Assembly: GCA_900768265.1 (NCBI GenBank) | Contig: CAAGCF010000021.1 | Span: 1-64,000, forward strand | DNA from: an uncultured Collinsella sp. | Lineage (GTDB): Bacteria > Actinomycetota > Coriobacteriia > Coriobacteriales > Coriobacteriaceae | Direction of reading: 5' to 3' | DNA: 64,000 nt | Shown: piece after piece, positions 25,501-34,467 of the stretch | Numbering within the stretch: position 1 is the stretch's first letter | Layout: each line of letters opens with the position of its first letter | Program-made: the position numbers and the translations under genes | Notes under the pieces: model-generated | The model's input: the letters and a program-made list of their open reading frames with translations, nothing else | The model's database searches: none | Told to the model about the DNA's origin: nothing

Positions 25501-26007
25501 GATTACGACGGGTGGCACCTGTGGAAAGCAGATATCCCGACGGACAAGTCCGTCACGCTCGATACGAAAGAGATTGATCTTACAGACGACGCCGTCATCA
25601 CGGGCATCCGTTTTGAATACGGTGCGGTAGCCGCCGACTTTACAACCAGAAGCGAGGCGAGCTCTTGGACCCGAGATGACCTTAAAGACGAACACGACGA
25701 TCTTGACGATGCCAAGGCGGCCCTTAACTCGGATGCCCGAGGCGCAGTCGTGCATATGCAGGCAACGTCGTCCTATACGCCCCAAACCGCACTTGCCAAC
25801 AGCGCGCGCGTCGATCTTTGCCGCAACGGCGGTGGCGATAAACTCGAGGCGCATGACGAGGACCGCGTCATCCAACGATGCGCCCTGCCTCAGAACCTGC
25901 CGGCAACGGGATCTGTCGCCGTCGCCGCATGCATCACCGCACTCCTGACCTCGGGCACTGCAGCCATATGGTTCGCTCGCCTTAGGTCAGCCACAAAGAA
26001 GCGCTAG
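22576..26007 (+). CDS. LPXTG-anchored surface protein with thioester and SpaA-type domains
   Basis: 1143 residues with AAGGAG before the start. A signal peptide (about 1-36, ending in ALA) is followed by a thioester-domain-like region: Cys70 in SYCMN and Gln128 in ATQIAVW could form the internal Cys-Gln thioester that lets such adhesins bind host surfaces covalently. At least five to six SpaA/Cna-B-like modules follow, recognisable by E-box repeats such as YYLVETKAPAGY, FTIYESKAPKGY and YEVVETQAPEGY, which usually form isopeptide bonds. A larger domain (about 850-1090) precedes LPATG (1108-1112), a hydrophobic helix and a basic tail for sortase anchoring. No sortase gene is nearby. Confidence 0.93.
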   Translation: MSNAPTHSVHSAIATGPLLLLLFFLIGCLAPGAALAVDGSDALNFRTISDGCGPFGVGKYEAQDTSISYCMNQDCPGPSKPGGPWRTYDQGWTWLDDEFAAIVCHGYPSSTSFGGHNLSPDLARAATQIAVWMLNGTTRADGTYSYTNSKGVARSGRFYENAEAVAAARWLYDSAKSGSIKAAPHRARRYHGPVSGEGRHQDMLYVLPAVSVSFQKQSSQADITAGNGTYRLGGATFDIFESASDARVGTIQMDENGRAQATLLPNTAYYLVETKAPAGYIPRGDRIAFTTQNSGGHVTVNEQPGTITLRIAKIDAATDAGAQVGASLAGAEFTCVSQSTPGWTRTLTTDENGRAILNDVPLGTFTIYESKAPKGYLISNDCWSYTVGAEQLGDTGIVELEIRIPNTPIAFDLEISKFKDHGDNDESGLEQPAGGVVFEVVSNSSQQVVGTLTTNVYGFASSKDQPEAWFGAGKRPAGAHGAIPYDRAGYTVREVVETVPEGFKQAGEWTITAEQTADGAELQYIIDNHALSTHLQIVKRDAQTGGTVPLAGFTFQLLDSHHEPVSQTCWYPAHNVMNTFTTDTTGAVTLPESLNPGTYYVHEASAKEPYLRGEDLEITIPADRNLTPVAVASFYDDAATGSIEIIKTDAVDGRTLAGATFDIRASGDIVRTDDSIVALDGETVATVTTDERGHARVDHLSLGCGTAAYEVVETQAPEGYLLDPTPHTVKLSYADQQTPVIEVHLDVSNDYTKIDVSKVDACGGQEVTGAELVLCDSNGNEIDSWTSSGKPHHIEHLSPGTYTLRETMSPRTYDLAEEITFEVKATGEVQTMAMKDTPIEIRGSVDKRQEIAQPVTSKLVANGDGKNRAKARANTQGAFCYAIDAKNESSTWVDELTITDDLECVKDGAAKLVAVETPIAVGDLNGLCNVWYRTSPAGTSDTEKQVNATLDDGHSNPWLETKEVTKLLGDDVRLVDYDGWHLWKADIPTDKSVTLDTKEIDLTDDAVITGIRFEYGAVAADFTTRSEASSWTRDDLKDEHDDLDDAKAALNSDARGAVVHMQATSSYTPQTALANSARVDLCRNGGGDKLEAHDEDRVIQRCALPQNLPATGSVAVAACITALLTSGTAAIWFARLRSATKKR

Positions 26008-26013
26008 CACGAT

Positions 26014-26049
26014 AAAAAAGCGGGCGAGCCAGTCTCCCGGCTCGCCCGC
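26014..26049 (-). terminator. Terminator between convergent genes
   Basis: A perfect 11-bp stem (26020-26030 with 26039-26049) with six A residues on its left. It ends leftward transcription from the 26073-26291 gene and may also serve the surface-protein gene. Confidence 0.85.
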
Positions 26050-26072
26050 CTTGGGCATAAACGATGAATCGG

Positions 26073-26291
26073 CTATTCAGCAGATGACGAACTGCCATCG
26101 ATGGCTGCCTGATCGGACTCGGAAATACCGTCGGCACCCAAACTTTGCTCCTGCTCCACCTCTTCGTTCATTGTTGTCTCGGGCGTCGAGCCCTTAACGC
26201 CAACGACATACGCGGCCCCAAAGCCCAATGCGATTGCGATCAGGGTCAAAATCAGATAGATGGGCCAATGGCGCTTGATGTACGAAAACAC
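26073..26291 (-). CDS. Small single-pass membrane protein
   Basis: 72 residues: a short basic N-terminus (MFSYIKRHWP), one transmembrane helix (about 10-32) and an acidic, Ser/Glu-rich tail. It begins 22 bp after the large M28-like membrane protein gene on the same strand, so the two are probably co-transcribed. I do not recognise a family. Confidence 0.75.
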   Translation of the reverse strand: MFSYIKRHWPIYLILTLIAIALGFGAAYVVGVKGSTPETTMNEEVEQEQSLGADGISESDQAAIDGSSSSAE

Positions 26292-26313
26292 GCTGACTCC
26301 TTAGCGGATCTGT

Positions 26314-29300
26314 CTACGAACGACGAATGACCTCGGTCACGACCTCGGACACCGTAGCGATATTGGTCGGATTGACGTTGTACGGCAGGTCATCCTCGGT
26401 GCGAGCGCAGGCAAGGCGCGGGCCGTCCACACCGGCGATCGTAAGGGCACGACGGCTCGCCTCGAGCGCTGCGGATGCATCGGTTTTTGCATAGGGCATC
26501 TCGAACGCACCGCAATCGACGTGGAACGACTTGCACACCTTGCTGACAAGATTCATGATGCGGCGATCGCCCTTAAACAGCTGCTGCTCGCCCTCGACCG
26601 TTACCACCGAAAGCCTGCCGGCACCGATAGACTCGAGGTTGATGAAGAACACACCGCGGAGCTTGTCACGATGCGAGGCCAAAAACGCCCTCATGCCGGC
26701 GCCGTCGCAATCGGACGCGCCCGTTGCGACGAACCAGATATCGTGACCGAGCAGCTCATCGTCACCCATGGAGGCTACGGCCGAGAGCATATCCTCGGCA
26801 GAAGCACCATCGGAGGAAGTGGCGCCGCCCTTCCAACCGTCGTCGTCATCCTCAAAGTTATCCCACGAGCCAATGCCGCGGCCAGACTTCTTGGCATCGT
26901 AATCGTCATCGACGCCCAGCCAGTCGCTCATGCTGTCCTGCTCGTTTTTCTTTTTGCGACCGAACAAGCCACCCAGGCCACGCTTCTGCGGCTTGGCGCC
27001 CGTCGAAGCAGGAGCCGAGATGGTCTCGAGCGGTTGTGCGCCCGAGGAGATTGGCATGGGGGTCGCGACCGGTGCCGATGTGGGCTCGGGGCCCTGCGCC
27101 GTCGCAAAGGGATCATTTGTCTGCGCCGAAGGATCGGGAAGATCGAATAGCGACGTGCGGGACGCGACGTTGGCCTGTTGCATCGAAGGCAGCGACGGAT
27201 CGGGGACCGAGGCCAGCGGCGACGAAGAGGGCGCCGGCGCGGAGGCCGGATCGGGAATATTCATTTGCTGGCGAGGAGGCACCTGAGACGAAATCTGCGC
27301 CATGAGGGAGTCAACCGTCTCGTCCTGCGTGGGAGCGACATTGGCCACCGTGGCACCGGGGTCGCTCGGTGCGGGCATGGTAAAGATCTGCGTAGAATAA
27401 GGCCTGGACTCATCCGTCTTGGGAGCCTCGTCAACCGCAGGGGACTCCTGCTCCATCGCAGGAGCCTCGACCTGCTCGGGCGCGCTGGCCTCAACGGAAT
27501 CGGCCTCGTCGACAACCGAATCATCGGCGGCGTCCTGGGCATCATCGGAGACGGGAAGGGGCTCGGCAATTGCGGTGCCCTGCTTCTCAAACGTCATCGT
27601 GGCATCAAATGACATGGTGCTATCGACCGGCTGCTGCGCATCAAAGGACGTCGTAGCCTCGGCAACGTCAGCGGATATCGGTTGCGGAGCCTCAAAGGAC
27701 GTCGTAGCGTCGGCGACATCGGCAGGCTCCGGCTGCTCGGCCTCGCTCTGCTCGAACTCCTGTGCCGCACGTTCACGCTCGGCCTCGGCGGCCTGCTGCT
27801 GGGCGATGGCCTCCCGCTCGGCGGCCTCGCGGGCAGCGGCGCGCTTTTCCTCAAAGTCGTCGACGAACTTCTTTCCCTTCGCAAAGGCACCCTTAAAGAA
27901 GCTAGAAGCGCTGGCACCAATCGAGGAGAACGCGGAAGCGATATCGGCATGGGGCGTTGTCGAGGGAATCTCGGCCGAGAAATCGGTGTCACTCTCATAG
28001 GACACGCGCTGCGGATACTCGTCATAGTCTTCGTCGGCGGTCTCGTCTTCAACCTGTGCCGGAGCGGCAGGCGCCAGAATATCCAGACCGGCTGCAGAAT
28101 CGAGCGCGGGCTTTGCGTCAGACTCCGCGGCAGCAACAGGGGCAGCGACCGGCTCGGCGGGAGCAACAGCCGTATTCGCCGCGGGCGCAGGCTCCTGTGC
28201 AACAGGAGCGGGCTCCGGCTCAAACGTCGGCACCTCGCCCTCTTCGTAATCAAGCATGCAGGACTCGGGCAGCATGCCAAGCGCACGGATGGCATCCGAA
28301 CCAAAGCGGATATTGCCAGCGGCATTGCGATAGAGTTTGGGCTTGGGCTCGGCAACTTCGACCGCCGCGGGCTCCCCCGCCGGCTCGGCGGTGGACTTTT
28401 CCTCGGTGGACACTTCGGCCTGGGCAGTCTGGTCTTGAGCCTCGGGCGCGATAACGCCAATCAGCGTCTCGTCGGCAGAGGCGCCCTCAAAACCATCGAT
28501 CTGCCCATCAAAAGCCTCTTCCTGCTCGGGTACATCGTCAGGCGCCACCGGCTGGCCAAACTCGTCCTCGTCGTAGGAAGGTTCCTCATATTCAATGGTG
28601 TTGCCGTAGTCGTTTTGCTGCTGGGCCGCGGCATACTCGGCCGCCGCGCGCGCCATCTCCTCGGCGCGACGCTTCTGCTCGCCAAAATAGGTATCGAATG
28701 GAATGTCGTCGGGGAACTCGTTTTCGCCCTGATAGGGGACAACGTTGTCCATGACACCGAGCATGGCGGCAACAGAGGACTTGTTGCACACCGCGCCAGA
28801 CGTGTAGGGGAGCACAAAACGGTTGGAGATGATATTGGCGGCGTTGGCCAGTGCCACAAGGGAGGCCAGAATCGCGACAACCCACAGCAGCACCTTGAGC
28901 ACGCCGGGAAGCGGCAGGATACGCAGGATGGCAACAGCCGCGGGTGCGATCGTGGCGACAGGCAGGAGCTTGGCGATAAGCGCGCGATACGGAGCGTAGG
29001 GCTCGCGAGCAAGGAGCTCGGCGCGGGGAGAATCATAGTGCGCCACCACGACGACCGGGCGGTTGCGCGGAGACGCAAGCGGGCCCGAGGCCTTGTGATA
29101 GGCGATGACATTTTGGCTCACACCGGTCTTTCCCAGGCGCGAGACCACGGGATGCCCCGTGCGCTCGAGCACGTAGAGCACGGCACCGACAATGGCCAGC
29201 AAGGTGCCGACCAAGCCGACACCGCCGCCGATGCCCATCAGCAGGGCGCCGGCAAACGCCAGAATACCGGTAACGGCAAACGCCAGCCTGCTGGGCGCGG

Positions 29301-29451
29301 GAGCATTAAATTCCTGCACCTCGGGGTCAAAGCCGTGGTTGCGGAAAATCTGAGCGATATCCTCGGCAGCCAGGCGCTCTTCTTCACTGCACGCCGGCGT
29401 AATGCCGGTGTTCTGCAGCAGGTGGTTAATATAGTTCTGGGTGTTCGCCAT
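26314..29451 (-). CDS. M28-peptidase-like membrane protein with a very long disordered insert
   Basis: 1045 residues from the ATG at 29451, with GGAG upstream. The N-terminal part has two hydrophobic hairpins (about 50-95 and 160-215) around an M28-like core containing HYD (His138, Asp140). Residues of roughly 240-895 are low-complexity and rich in Ala, Pro, Glu, Ser and Gln, with repeats such as VADATTSFEAPQP. The peptidase-like fold resumes at about 895-1045 (WFVATGASDCDGAGMRAFL, INLESIGAG). Several expected zinc ligands are replaced: GAVCN instead of GAxDN, and NVNPTN instead of a His-containing motif. It may be catalytically inactive. Confidence 0.8.
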   Translation of the reverse strand: MANTQNYINHLLQNTGITPACSEEERLAAEDIAQIFRNHGFDPEVQEFNAPAPSRLAFAVTGILAFAGALLMGIGGGVGLVGTLLAIVGAVLYVLERTGHPVVSRLGKTGVSQNVIAYHKASGPLASPRNRPVVVVAHYDSPRAELLAREPYAPYRALIAKLLPVATIAPAAVAILRILPLPGVLKVLLWVVAILASLVALANAANIISNRFVLPYTSGAVCNKSSVAAMLGVMDNVVPYQGENEFPDDIPFDTYFGEQKRRAEEMARAAAEYAAAQQQNDYGNTIEYEEPSYDEDEFGQPVAPDDVPEQEEAFDGQIDGFEGASADETLIGVIAPEAQDQTAQAEVSTEEKSTAEPAGEPAAVEVAEPKPKLYRNAAGNIRFGSDAIRALGMLPESCMLDYEEGEVPTFEPEPAPVAQEPAPAANTAVAPAEPVAAPVAAAESDAKPALDSAAGLDILAPAAPAQVEDETADEDYDEYPQRVSYESDTDFSAEIPSTTPHADIASAFSSIGASASSFFKGAFAKGKKFVDDFEEKRAAAREAAEREAIAQQQAAEAERERAAQEFEQSEAEQPEPADVADATTSFEAPQPISADVAEATTSFDAQQPVDSTMSFDATMTFEKQGTAIAEPLPVSDDAQDAADDSVVDEADSVEASAPEQVEAPAMEQESPAVDEAPKTDESRPYSTQIFTMPAPSDPGATVANVAPTQDETVDSLMAQISSQVPPRQQMNIPDPASAPAPSSSPLASVPDPSLPSMQQANVASRTSLFDLPDPSAQTNDPFATAQGPEPTSAPVATPMPISSGAQPLETISAPASTGAKPQKRGLGGLFGRKKKNEQDSMSDWLGVDDDYDAKKSGRGIGSWDNFEDDDDGWKGGATSSDGASAEDMLSAVASMGDDELLGHDIWFVATGASDCDGAGMRAFLASHRDKLRGVFFINLESIGAGRLSVVTVEGEQQLFKGDRRIMNLVSKVCKSFHVDCGAFEMPYAKTDASAALEASRRALTIAGVDGPRLACARTEDDLPYNVNPTNIATVSEVVTEVIRRS

Positions 29452-29649
29452 GTGCGCTCCACATCCATAATCCGACAAATAGGCCCAATGCATGCACATT
29501 AGAACCGTATATAGTCGAAAGTATACCCCGAGCGAGCGCAAACGACCGAATTCGGGCCATCTTAACGCCGCGAGCGGACAAGGATATAGCCTAATCTCCA
29601 TATCGGACTAAAATCATGGCATCAAACGACCTTCTCATGCGAGGATTCT

Positions 29650-30672
29650 ATGACGGCAAGCGACGCGACCGCGACAATTAAAAAGGGGGCACCCGAGCCC
29701 GGTTTCGATAAAACGGCTCAGCGCATCCTCAACCTTTTCTTTGTACTCAACAGTTCTCCCGAGCCGCTGACGACCGAGCAAATCGTCCTGGATTCCGATT
29801 TGGGATACGGCTCGGGCAATATCGACTCAGACAAGCGCAAGTTCCGCCGCGATCGCGACAAGCTGCTCGAACGCGGCATCGTTATCAGGGAGGTTCGTGC
29901 TGCCGGAGCGCAGGAAACCGAGGAGAGCGCGTGGACGATCGACCGCGAGCACACGTTTGCCGCGGGTGGCCTCATCACCGCAGACGACGCCGACATCCTG
30001 CTCGATGCCATCGACCAGACACTCGCGGCAGGCTCATCCGCCTTTGCCGCGCCGCTTGCCGACATTCGCTCCAAGATTGCCTACCTCACCGGCCTGTCGA
30101 CGACAGGAGAGGCACCGATCCGCCGCTCTCCCGCCGTCGATGCGGTATGGAGTGCCTTTGCCGAGCGTTGCGCGCTGCGCTTTTTGTACCAAAACGGACG
30201 CGGTGAACAACGCGAGCGGACCGTTTGCGTCTACGGCATGTTCGAGCGCGAGGGTATGGCATACTTCTGCGGCCTCGACAATGCCACCGGCAATATCAGA
30301 ACATTCCGCTGCGACCGCATCATTCGCGCCTGGAGACCTTCGAAAGCCTACGCCATTCCTGCGGATTTCAACCTCAACGACTACTTATTCTTTGAGTTCG
30401 ATTTTGCCGACCGCCCACCCGTTGCGGCTACGTTCTCGTTCGCGCGTGAAGCGCAGGCCGATATGATCAACGGTCTCACACGCGGACGAGGCGAACTCAT
30501 GCGCACCGAAACGGAGTGGACCTGGACCGTTGACGTGCGCGACTTTGAAGCCGCAGCCTCGTTTTGCATGGCCCATGCCATGGATGGCATGAGGCCCGTC
30601 GCCCCCGATTCTCTCAAGCAGGCGTGGAATCACCTCATCGAAAGGACGGTGCATGAGCATGCCCGTGCGTAA
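29650..30672 (+). CDS. WYL-domain transcriptional regulator (PafB-like position)
   Basis: 340 residues. The N-terminus (FDKTAQRILNLFFVLN ... DSDKRKFRRDRDKLLERGI) is the winged helix seen in PafB/PafC-type regulators. The WYL region follows (about 175-245) with LRFLYQNGRGEQRERTV and FRCDRI. A C-terminal WCX-like extension completes it. It overlaps the next WYL gene by 20 bp. Paired WYL regulators of this kind (PafBC) control DNA-damage responses in mycobacteria by sensing single-stranded DNA; a similar role here is inference. Confidence 0.9.
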   Translation: MTASDATATIKKGAPEPGFDKTAQRILNLFFVLNSSPEPLTTEQIVLDSDLGYGSGNIDSDKRKFRRDRDKLLERGIVIREVRAAGAQETEESAWTIDREHTFAAGGLITADDADILLDAIDQTLAAGSSAFAAPLADIRSKIAYLTGLSTTGEAPIRRSPAVDAVWSAFAERCALRFLYQNGRGEQRERTVCVYGMFEREGMAYFCGLDNATGNIRTFRCDRIIRAWRPSKAYAIPADFNLNDYLFFEFDFADRPPVAATFSFAREAQADMINGLTRGRGELMRTETEWTWTVDVRDFEAAASFCMAHAMDGMRPVAPDSLKQAWNHLIERTVHEHARA

Positions 30673-31576
30673 ACTCACCAGCGAGCAAAGGCTCTCGCGC
30701 GCCATCGACATCATGGAGGCCCTCTACGCTGCCGGCGAGAACGGCATGACACGAGACGAGCTTTGCAGCCGCTTTGATATCACGGGGGCATCGCTCGACG
30801 AGATTCTCGAGATCGTCTCAACACTTGCGGACCGAGAATCGGGCGCACGTATTATCTGCGAACGCCGGGGCGAGTGCGTGGTCCTCACCGGTGATGCGGG
30901 GCGCGTGCTACCGCTGCGCCTGAGTGCCGCCGAGGGCGCTGTGCTCAACCATGAACTTGAATCATTGGGGATCGAACCCCAAGCGGCGGCTCGAATACGG
31001 CGCGCTCTTCTTCCCAAAGAGCTCGGATACAACCAGCGCGTCTTTGACACCGTCGCCCACGGATCGCACTGGCAGCAGCTGAGCTGCGCCATTCGGGACG
31101 GCGTTCGCTGCCGCATCTCGTATCGCTCGATGGATGACACGCAGGCGCGCGAGCGTTTGGTCGACCCCTTGCGCATCACAACAAACGGCGACCAAACGTA
31201 TCTGATTGCCTGGGATGTCGCGGTCGACGAGCAGCGTACCTATCGTATGGATAAAATCGAGGGCCTGGTCTTGACCGACGACTCCGTCGTGCGCCACGCA
31301 CCGGAGCCCGCGACCCTCCACGACTCACTCGCCCAGGCGGAGCTGAGCGCGAAGCTTCTCATGCCGCGCGCCTTGGCAGAGCGCCTAGACTGGCCCGGCA
31401 TCATGTCGATTGAACCCAATGGGGCGGACAGCTCAACAGTGAACGTGCGCTACGGCTCCGAGCGCTGGCTGTTAAGCCAGGTAATCGCAGCGGGCGGGGC
31501 CATCCGCATCTTGGATGACCCCGCCCTGTCAGAGCGTCTGTGCGATATGGCAAAATCCCTCGCCTGTCCGCTTTAG
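30653..31576 (+). CDS. WYL-domain transcriptional regulator (PafC-like position)
   Basis: 307 residues, starting inside the previous gene (20-bp overlap), so the two are translated together and probably act as a heterodimer. The N-terminal helix-turn-helix (MTRDELCSRFDITGASLDEI) precedes a WYL domain containing CRISYRSMDD and LIAWDVAVDEQRTYRMDKI. The C-terminal domain is of WCX type. Its stop codon overlaps that of the convergent dinG-type gene (31573-31576). Confidence 0.9.
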   Translation: MSMPVRKLTSEQRLSRAIDIMEALYAAGENGMTRDELCSRFDITGASLDEILEIVSTLADRESGARIICERRGECVVLTGDAGRVLPLRLSAAEGAVLNHELESLGIEPQAAARIRRALLPKELGYNQRVFDTVAHGSHWQQLSCAIRDGVRCRISYRSMDDTQARERLVDPLRITTNGDQTYLIAWDVAVDEQRTYRMDKIEGLVLTDDSVVRHAPEPATLHDSLAQAELSAKLLMPRALAERLDWPGIMSIEPNGADSSTVNVRYGSERWLLSQVIAAGGAIRILDDPALSERLCDMAKSLACPL

Positions 31577-34467
31577 CGGCGCCGCTCGTGGCGTGCGCGC
31601 CACAGCTGTAGATAGTGCCCGATTTGTGCCGATTCGACGCGCTGATAGGAGCTCGTGGGCAGCGACGTTAAGAATTTCTTGCCGTAGCCCTTCGTCACCA
31701 GGCGCGGGTCGGCCAAGATGAGTACGCCGCAATCGGTCGATGAGCGAATGAGGCGACCGGCTGCCTGCTTGACCTCGAGCACGGCCTCGGGCAGCGAATA
31801 ACGCGCCCAAGCGCGGTCTTCGCGCAGATTGCGCTCGCATGAGAGCGGATCTGTGGGGCTCGAGAACGGCAGCTTGGGGATGATGACGCAGCGCAGCGTC
31901 TCGCCGCTGGCGTCAAACCCTTCCCAAAAGGCCTTAAGCGCAAAGAGCGACGAGGTCGGTTCGTTGATAAAGCGATCGCGCAGGCGGCGAGGAGACGAGT
32001 TGCGCTGCTGGCAGTTGAGTTCCAGACCCGCACGAGCCATCTTGGGCTCGACGCGATCGTACAGCTCCTCCATGTCACGCCTGTTGGTGAACAGCGTGAG
32101 CACCGAGCCGCCCATGGCAAGATGAGCGTCGACCAGTACGCGCTCGAGCGCCGAAAGATAGCCTTCACGGTCGCGCGGATCGGGAATATCCCCAGCCACG
32201 ACCACGGCCATATTCGAATCGAAGTCGTAGCTCGAATCCAAGTGCAGCGACGATGATGTCGAGGCACCGATGCGATCGAGCCCGACGGCGTGGTTAAAGT
32301 GCTCAAAGCTTTTGGACACCGTCATGGTCGCCGAGGCAAAGATAGCCGTGTGAACCTCGGGCAGCCACTCGGTTGCCAAGGCCTCGCCAATGTCGATGCG
32401 CTCTGCGGTCATTGACTCTCCGCCGGCACGCAGCCTGCGATTGACCTGCAGCGAATACACGTAGTGTTCATCGGTACCATCAATGATGAGTTTTAGGTTC
32501 TCGGCCAGCTCGTGCAGGCGGCGCGAGATATCACCCAGGTCGACAACAACCTCTGGCTTGTCGGCGGCGACGGCTTGCACCAGCGCGTCGACGCTCTTGT
32601 CAGCTTGTTCCAATGCGTCGATGCCAGTGTAGGCCGACTGTAAGAAATCATGCCAGTCGTCAGATTCGCGCAGCTCGGGGCCAATCCATAGATTGGCATT
32701 GTCATAGCCCCCACGGGCACGGCGACCGAGCTCGCGAACGCCATCGAACACGCCGGCGATCGCCATGCTCGCGCGCGCAACCGTCGACGTCGCCTTGGCG
32801 GTAAGGCCCAGATAGAGCGTAGAGCCCTCGGAGGTTGCCAAATCACGGGAAACCTGGCTTAGCGCGCCGGTGCTCGAGCCACCCAGACGCTCAAACAGAA
32901 CGCGTGATTCGTCCGCCGAAACCACACGCGCCCACTGACGGCGCGCCTCGCGCTCGATGGAATGGGCCTCGTCGATTACCCAATGACGAATCGGCGGCAA
33001 AATCCTGCCCTCGGCCGCGACGTTGCGGAACAGCAGGGAATGGTTGGTGACCACCACATCGGCATGCGCCGCGCGACGACGGGCGCCGTGGACCAGGCAT
33101 TTATCGGGGAAAAACGGGCATAGGCGACGGGCACACTCGCGCGACGCCGTCGTAAAGTCGGGACGGTTGACGCTGCGCCAGCGAATGCCGAGCGAGTCGA
33201 GGTCGCCATCGGCCGACTGACACACGTACGCCATGATGACTGCGACTGCCGTAAGCGTGTCGGCGGGATCACGCTTAGTCGTAATTTCGACTTGGCCGCG
33301 GCTCATGCGCTCAAGCTTGCGCAAGCATGGATAGTGGTCATAGCCCTTGAGGGCGCAAAACGATAGACCTCCGTCCAGCTGCTCGGCAAGTTTGGGCAGC
33401 TCGTGATACATGAGCTGGTCGGCAAGATTATTCGATTTAGTCGCGATACCCACCGTGATGTTGTTGCGGCGTGCGGCCTCGGCAAACGGCACCAGATAGG
33501 CCATCGATTTGCCGACGCCCGTCCCCGCCTCAATCACGCGATGCGTTCCCGTAACGAGCGCGTCGCGGACCTCGAGCGCCATCGCGATCTGCTCATCGCG
33601 CGGCTCGTACGTGGGATACATGCGATTAACCAGACCGCCCGGGGCATAGTCCGCCTCGATTTCCTCGCGGCTCGGCATCTTAAGGACCGGCAATTCGTCG
33701 GCGTCCACCCGATCATCGGCCCGATCGGCCTTGAGTACGTCGGCGCGGGCGGCGCTGAGAGAGAAGATGGAACCGGGGTTCTGTCCCGCCAAGAAGGAGA
33801 AGATGGGACGATAGGACCAGGGTACGTCGGGGTGCATGTCGGCCAGGCGCGCCATCAAGCCCTGAGGCAAGTCGGTGAGCGCCACGAGTAACACGCGCCA
33901 CACACCACACAAGGCGTCGACATCGGCGTTGGCGCGGTGCGACACCGAGTCGCAGCCAAACAGGTCGGCCATGAAAGACAGCTTATGCGAGGCCAGGCGC
34001 GGAAGCGCGATGCGCGACAGTGCCAGCGAATCGATCCAGATGTCACTGACGTTGACGCCGCCCTTGACCGACTCGATAAACGAACGGTCGAAGGTGGCGT
34101 TATGCGCGATCACCGGGCAGCCGCCGACAAAATCGGCGAGAGCGGCGACAGCCTCAACGGCCGACGGGGCATCTGCCACATCGGCGTTTGTAATGCTCGT
34201 GAGCTCGGTAATCTCGGCGGGAATCAGCTGCTTGGGATGCACGAAGGTATCGAAGCGATCGACAACCTCGCGGCCCGAAAGGCGCGCCGCCGATATCTCG
34301 ATAAGCTCGTTGTCCTGCACCGAAAGACCCGTGGTCTCGGTATCGAGGACAATCACATCTTCCTCGATAAGACCGAAGGACTGCGTTTTGGCGCGCTCGG
34401 CAAGCGTGGCATAGGAGTCGATGACGAACTGCGGCGTTCCTGACGAAACCGCGTCCTCGATTAGCAT
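31573..34467 (-). CDS. dinG: DinG-family helicase with N-terminal DnaQ-like 3'-5' exonuclease
   Basis: 964 residues. Residues 30-200 are a DEDD exonuclease domain (Exo I LDTETTGL, Exo II VIAHNATFDRSF, Exo III HRANADVDA). The remainder is an XPD/DinG-type superfamily-2 helicase with Walker A (EAGTGVGKS) and a DEAH box (VIDEAHS). Cysteines around YPCLRK, CARRLCPFFPDKC could hold the 4Fe-4S cluster of this family. Such fusions are known from Gram-positives (B. subtilis DinG), where the protein acts on DNA or RNA; processing during repair is the likely role. Its start overlaps the end of ddl. Confidence 0.94.
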   Translation of the reverse strand: MLIEDAVSSGTPQFVIDSYATLAERAKTQSFGLIEEDVIVLDTETTGLSVQDNELIEISAARLSGREVVDRFDTFVHPKQLIPAEITELTSITNADVADAPSAVEAVAALADFVGGCPVIAHNATFDRSFIESVKGGVNVSDIWIDSLALSRIALPRLASHKLSFMADLFGCDSVSHRANADVDALCGVWRVLLVALTDLPQGLMARLADMHPDVPWSYRPIFSFLAGQNPGSIFSLSAARADVLKADRADDRVDADELPVLKMPSREEIEADYAPGGLVNRMYPTYEPRDEQIAMALEVRDALVTGTHRVIEAGTGVGKSMAYLVPFAEAARRNNITVGIATKSNNLADQLMYHELPKLAEQLDGGLSFCALKGYDHYPCLRKLERMSRGQVEITTKRDPADTLTAVAVIMAYVCQSADGDLDSLGIRWRSVNRPDFTTASRECARRLCPFFPDKCLVHGARRRAAHADVVVTNHSLLFRNVAAEGRILPPIRHWVIDEAHSIEREARRQWARVVSADESRVLFERLGGSSTGALSQVSRDLATSEGSTLYLGLTAKATSTVARASMAIAGVFDGVRELGRRARGGYDNANLWIGPELRESDDWHDFLQSAYTGIDALEQADKSVDALVQAVAADKPEVVVDLGDISRRLHELAENLKLIIDGTDEHYVYSLQVNRRLRAGGESMTAERIDIGEALATEWLPEVHTAIFASATMTVSKSFEHFNHAVGLDRIGASTSSSLHLDSSYDFDSNMAVVVAGDIPDPRDREGYLSALERVLVDAHLAMGGSVLTLFTNRRDMEELYDRVEPKMARAGLELNCQQRNSSPRRLRDRFINEPTSSLFALKAFWEGFDASGETLRCVIIPKLPFSSPTDPLSCERNLREDRAWARYSLPEAVLEVKQAAGRLIRSSTDCGVLILADPRLVTKGYGKKFLTSLPTSSYQRVESAQIGHYLQLWRARHERRR

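Noticed and set aside
27682..29502. 606-codon plus-strand frame opposite the M28-like gene
   Set aside because: It mirrors the low-complexity Ala/Glu/Pro-rich minus-strand gene; the Gly/Leu/Arg-rich translation is typical of an antisense shadow.
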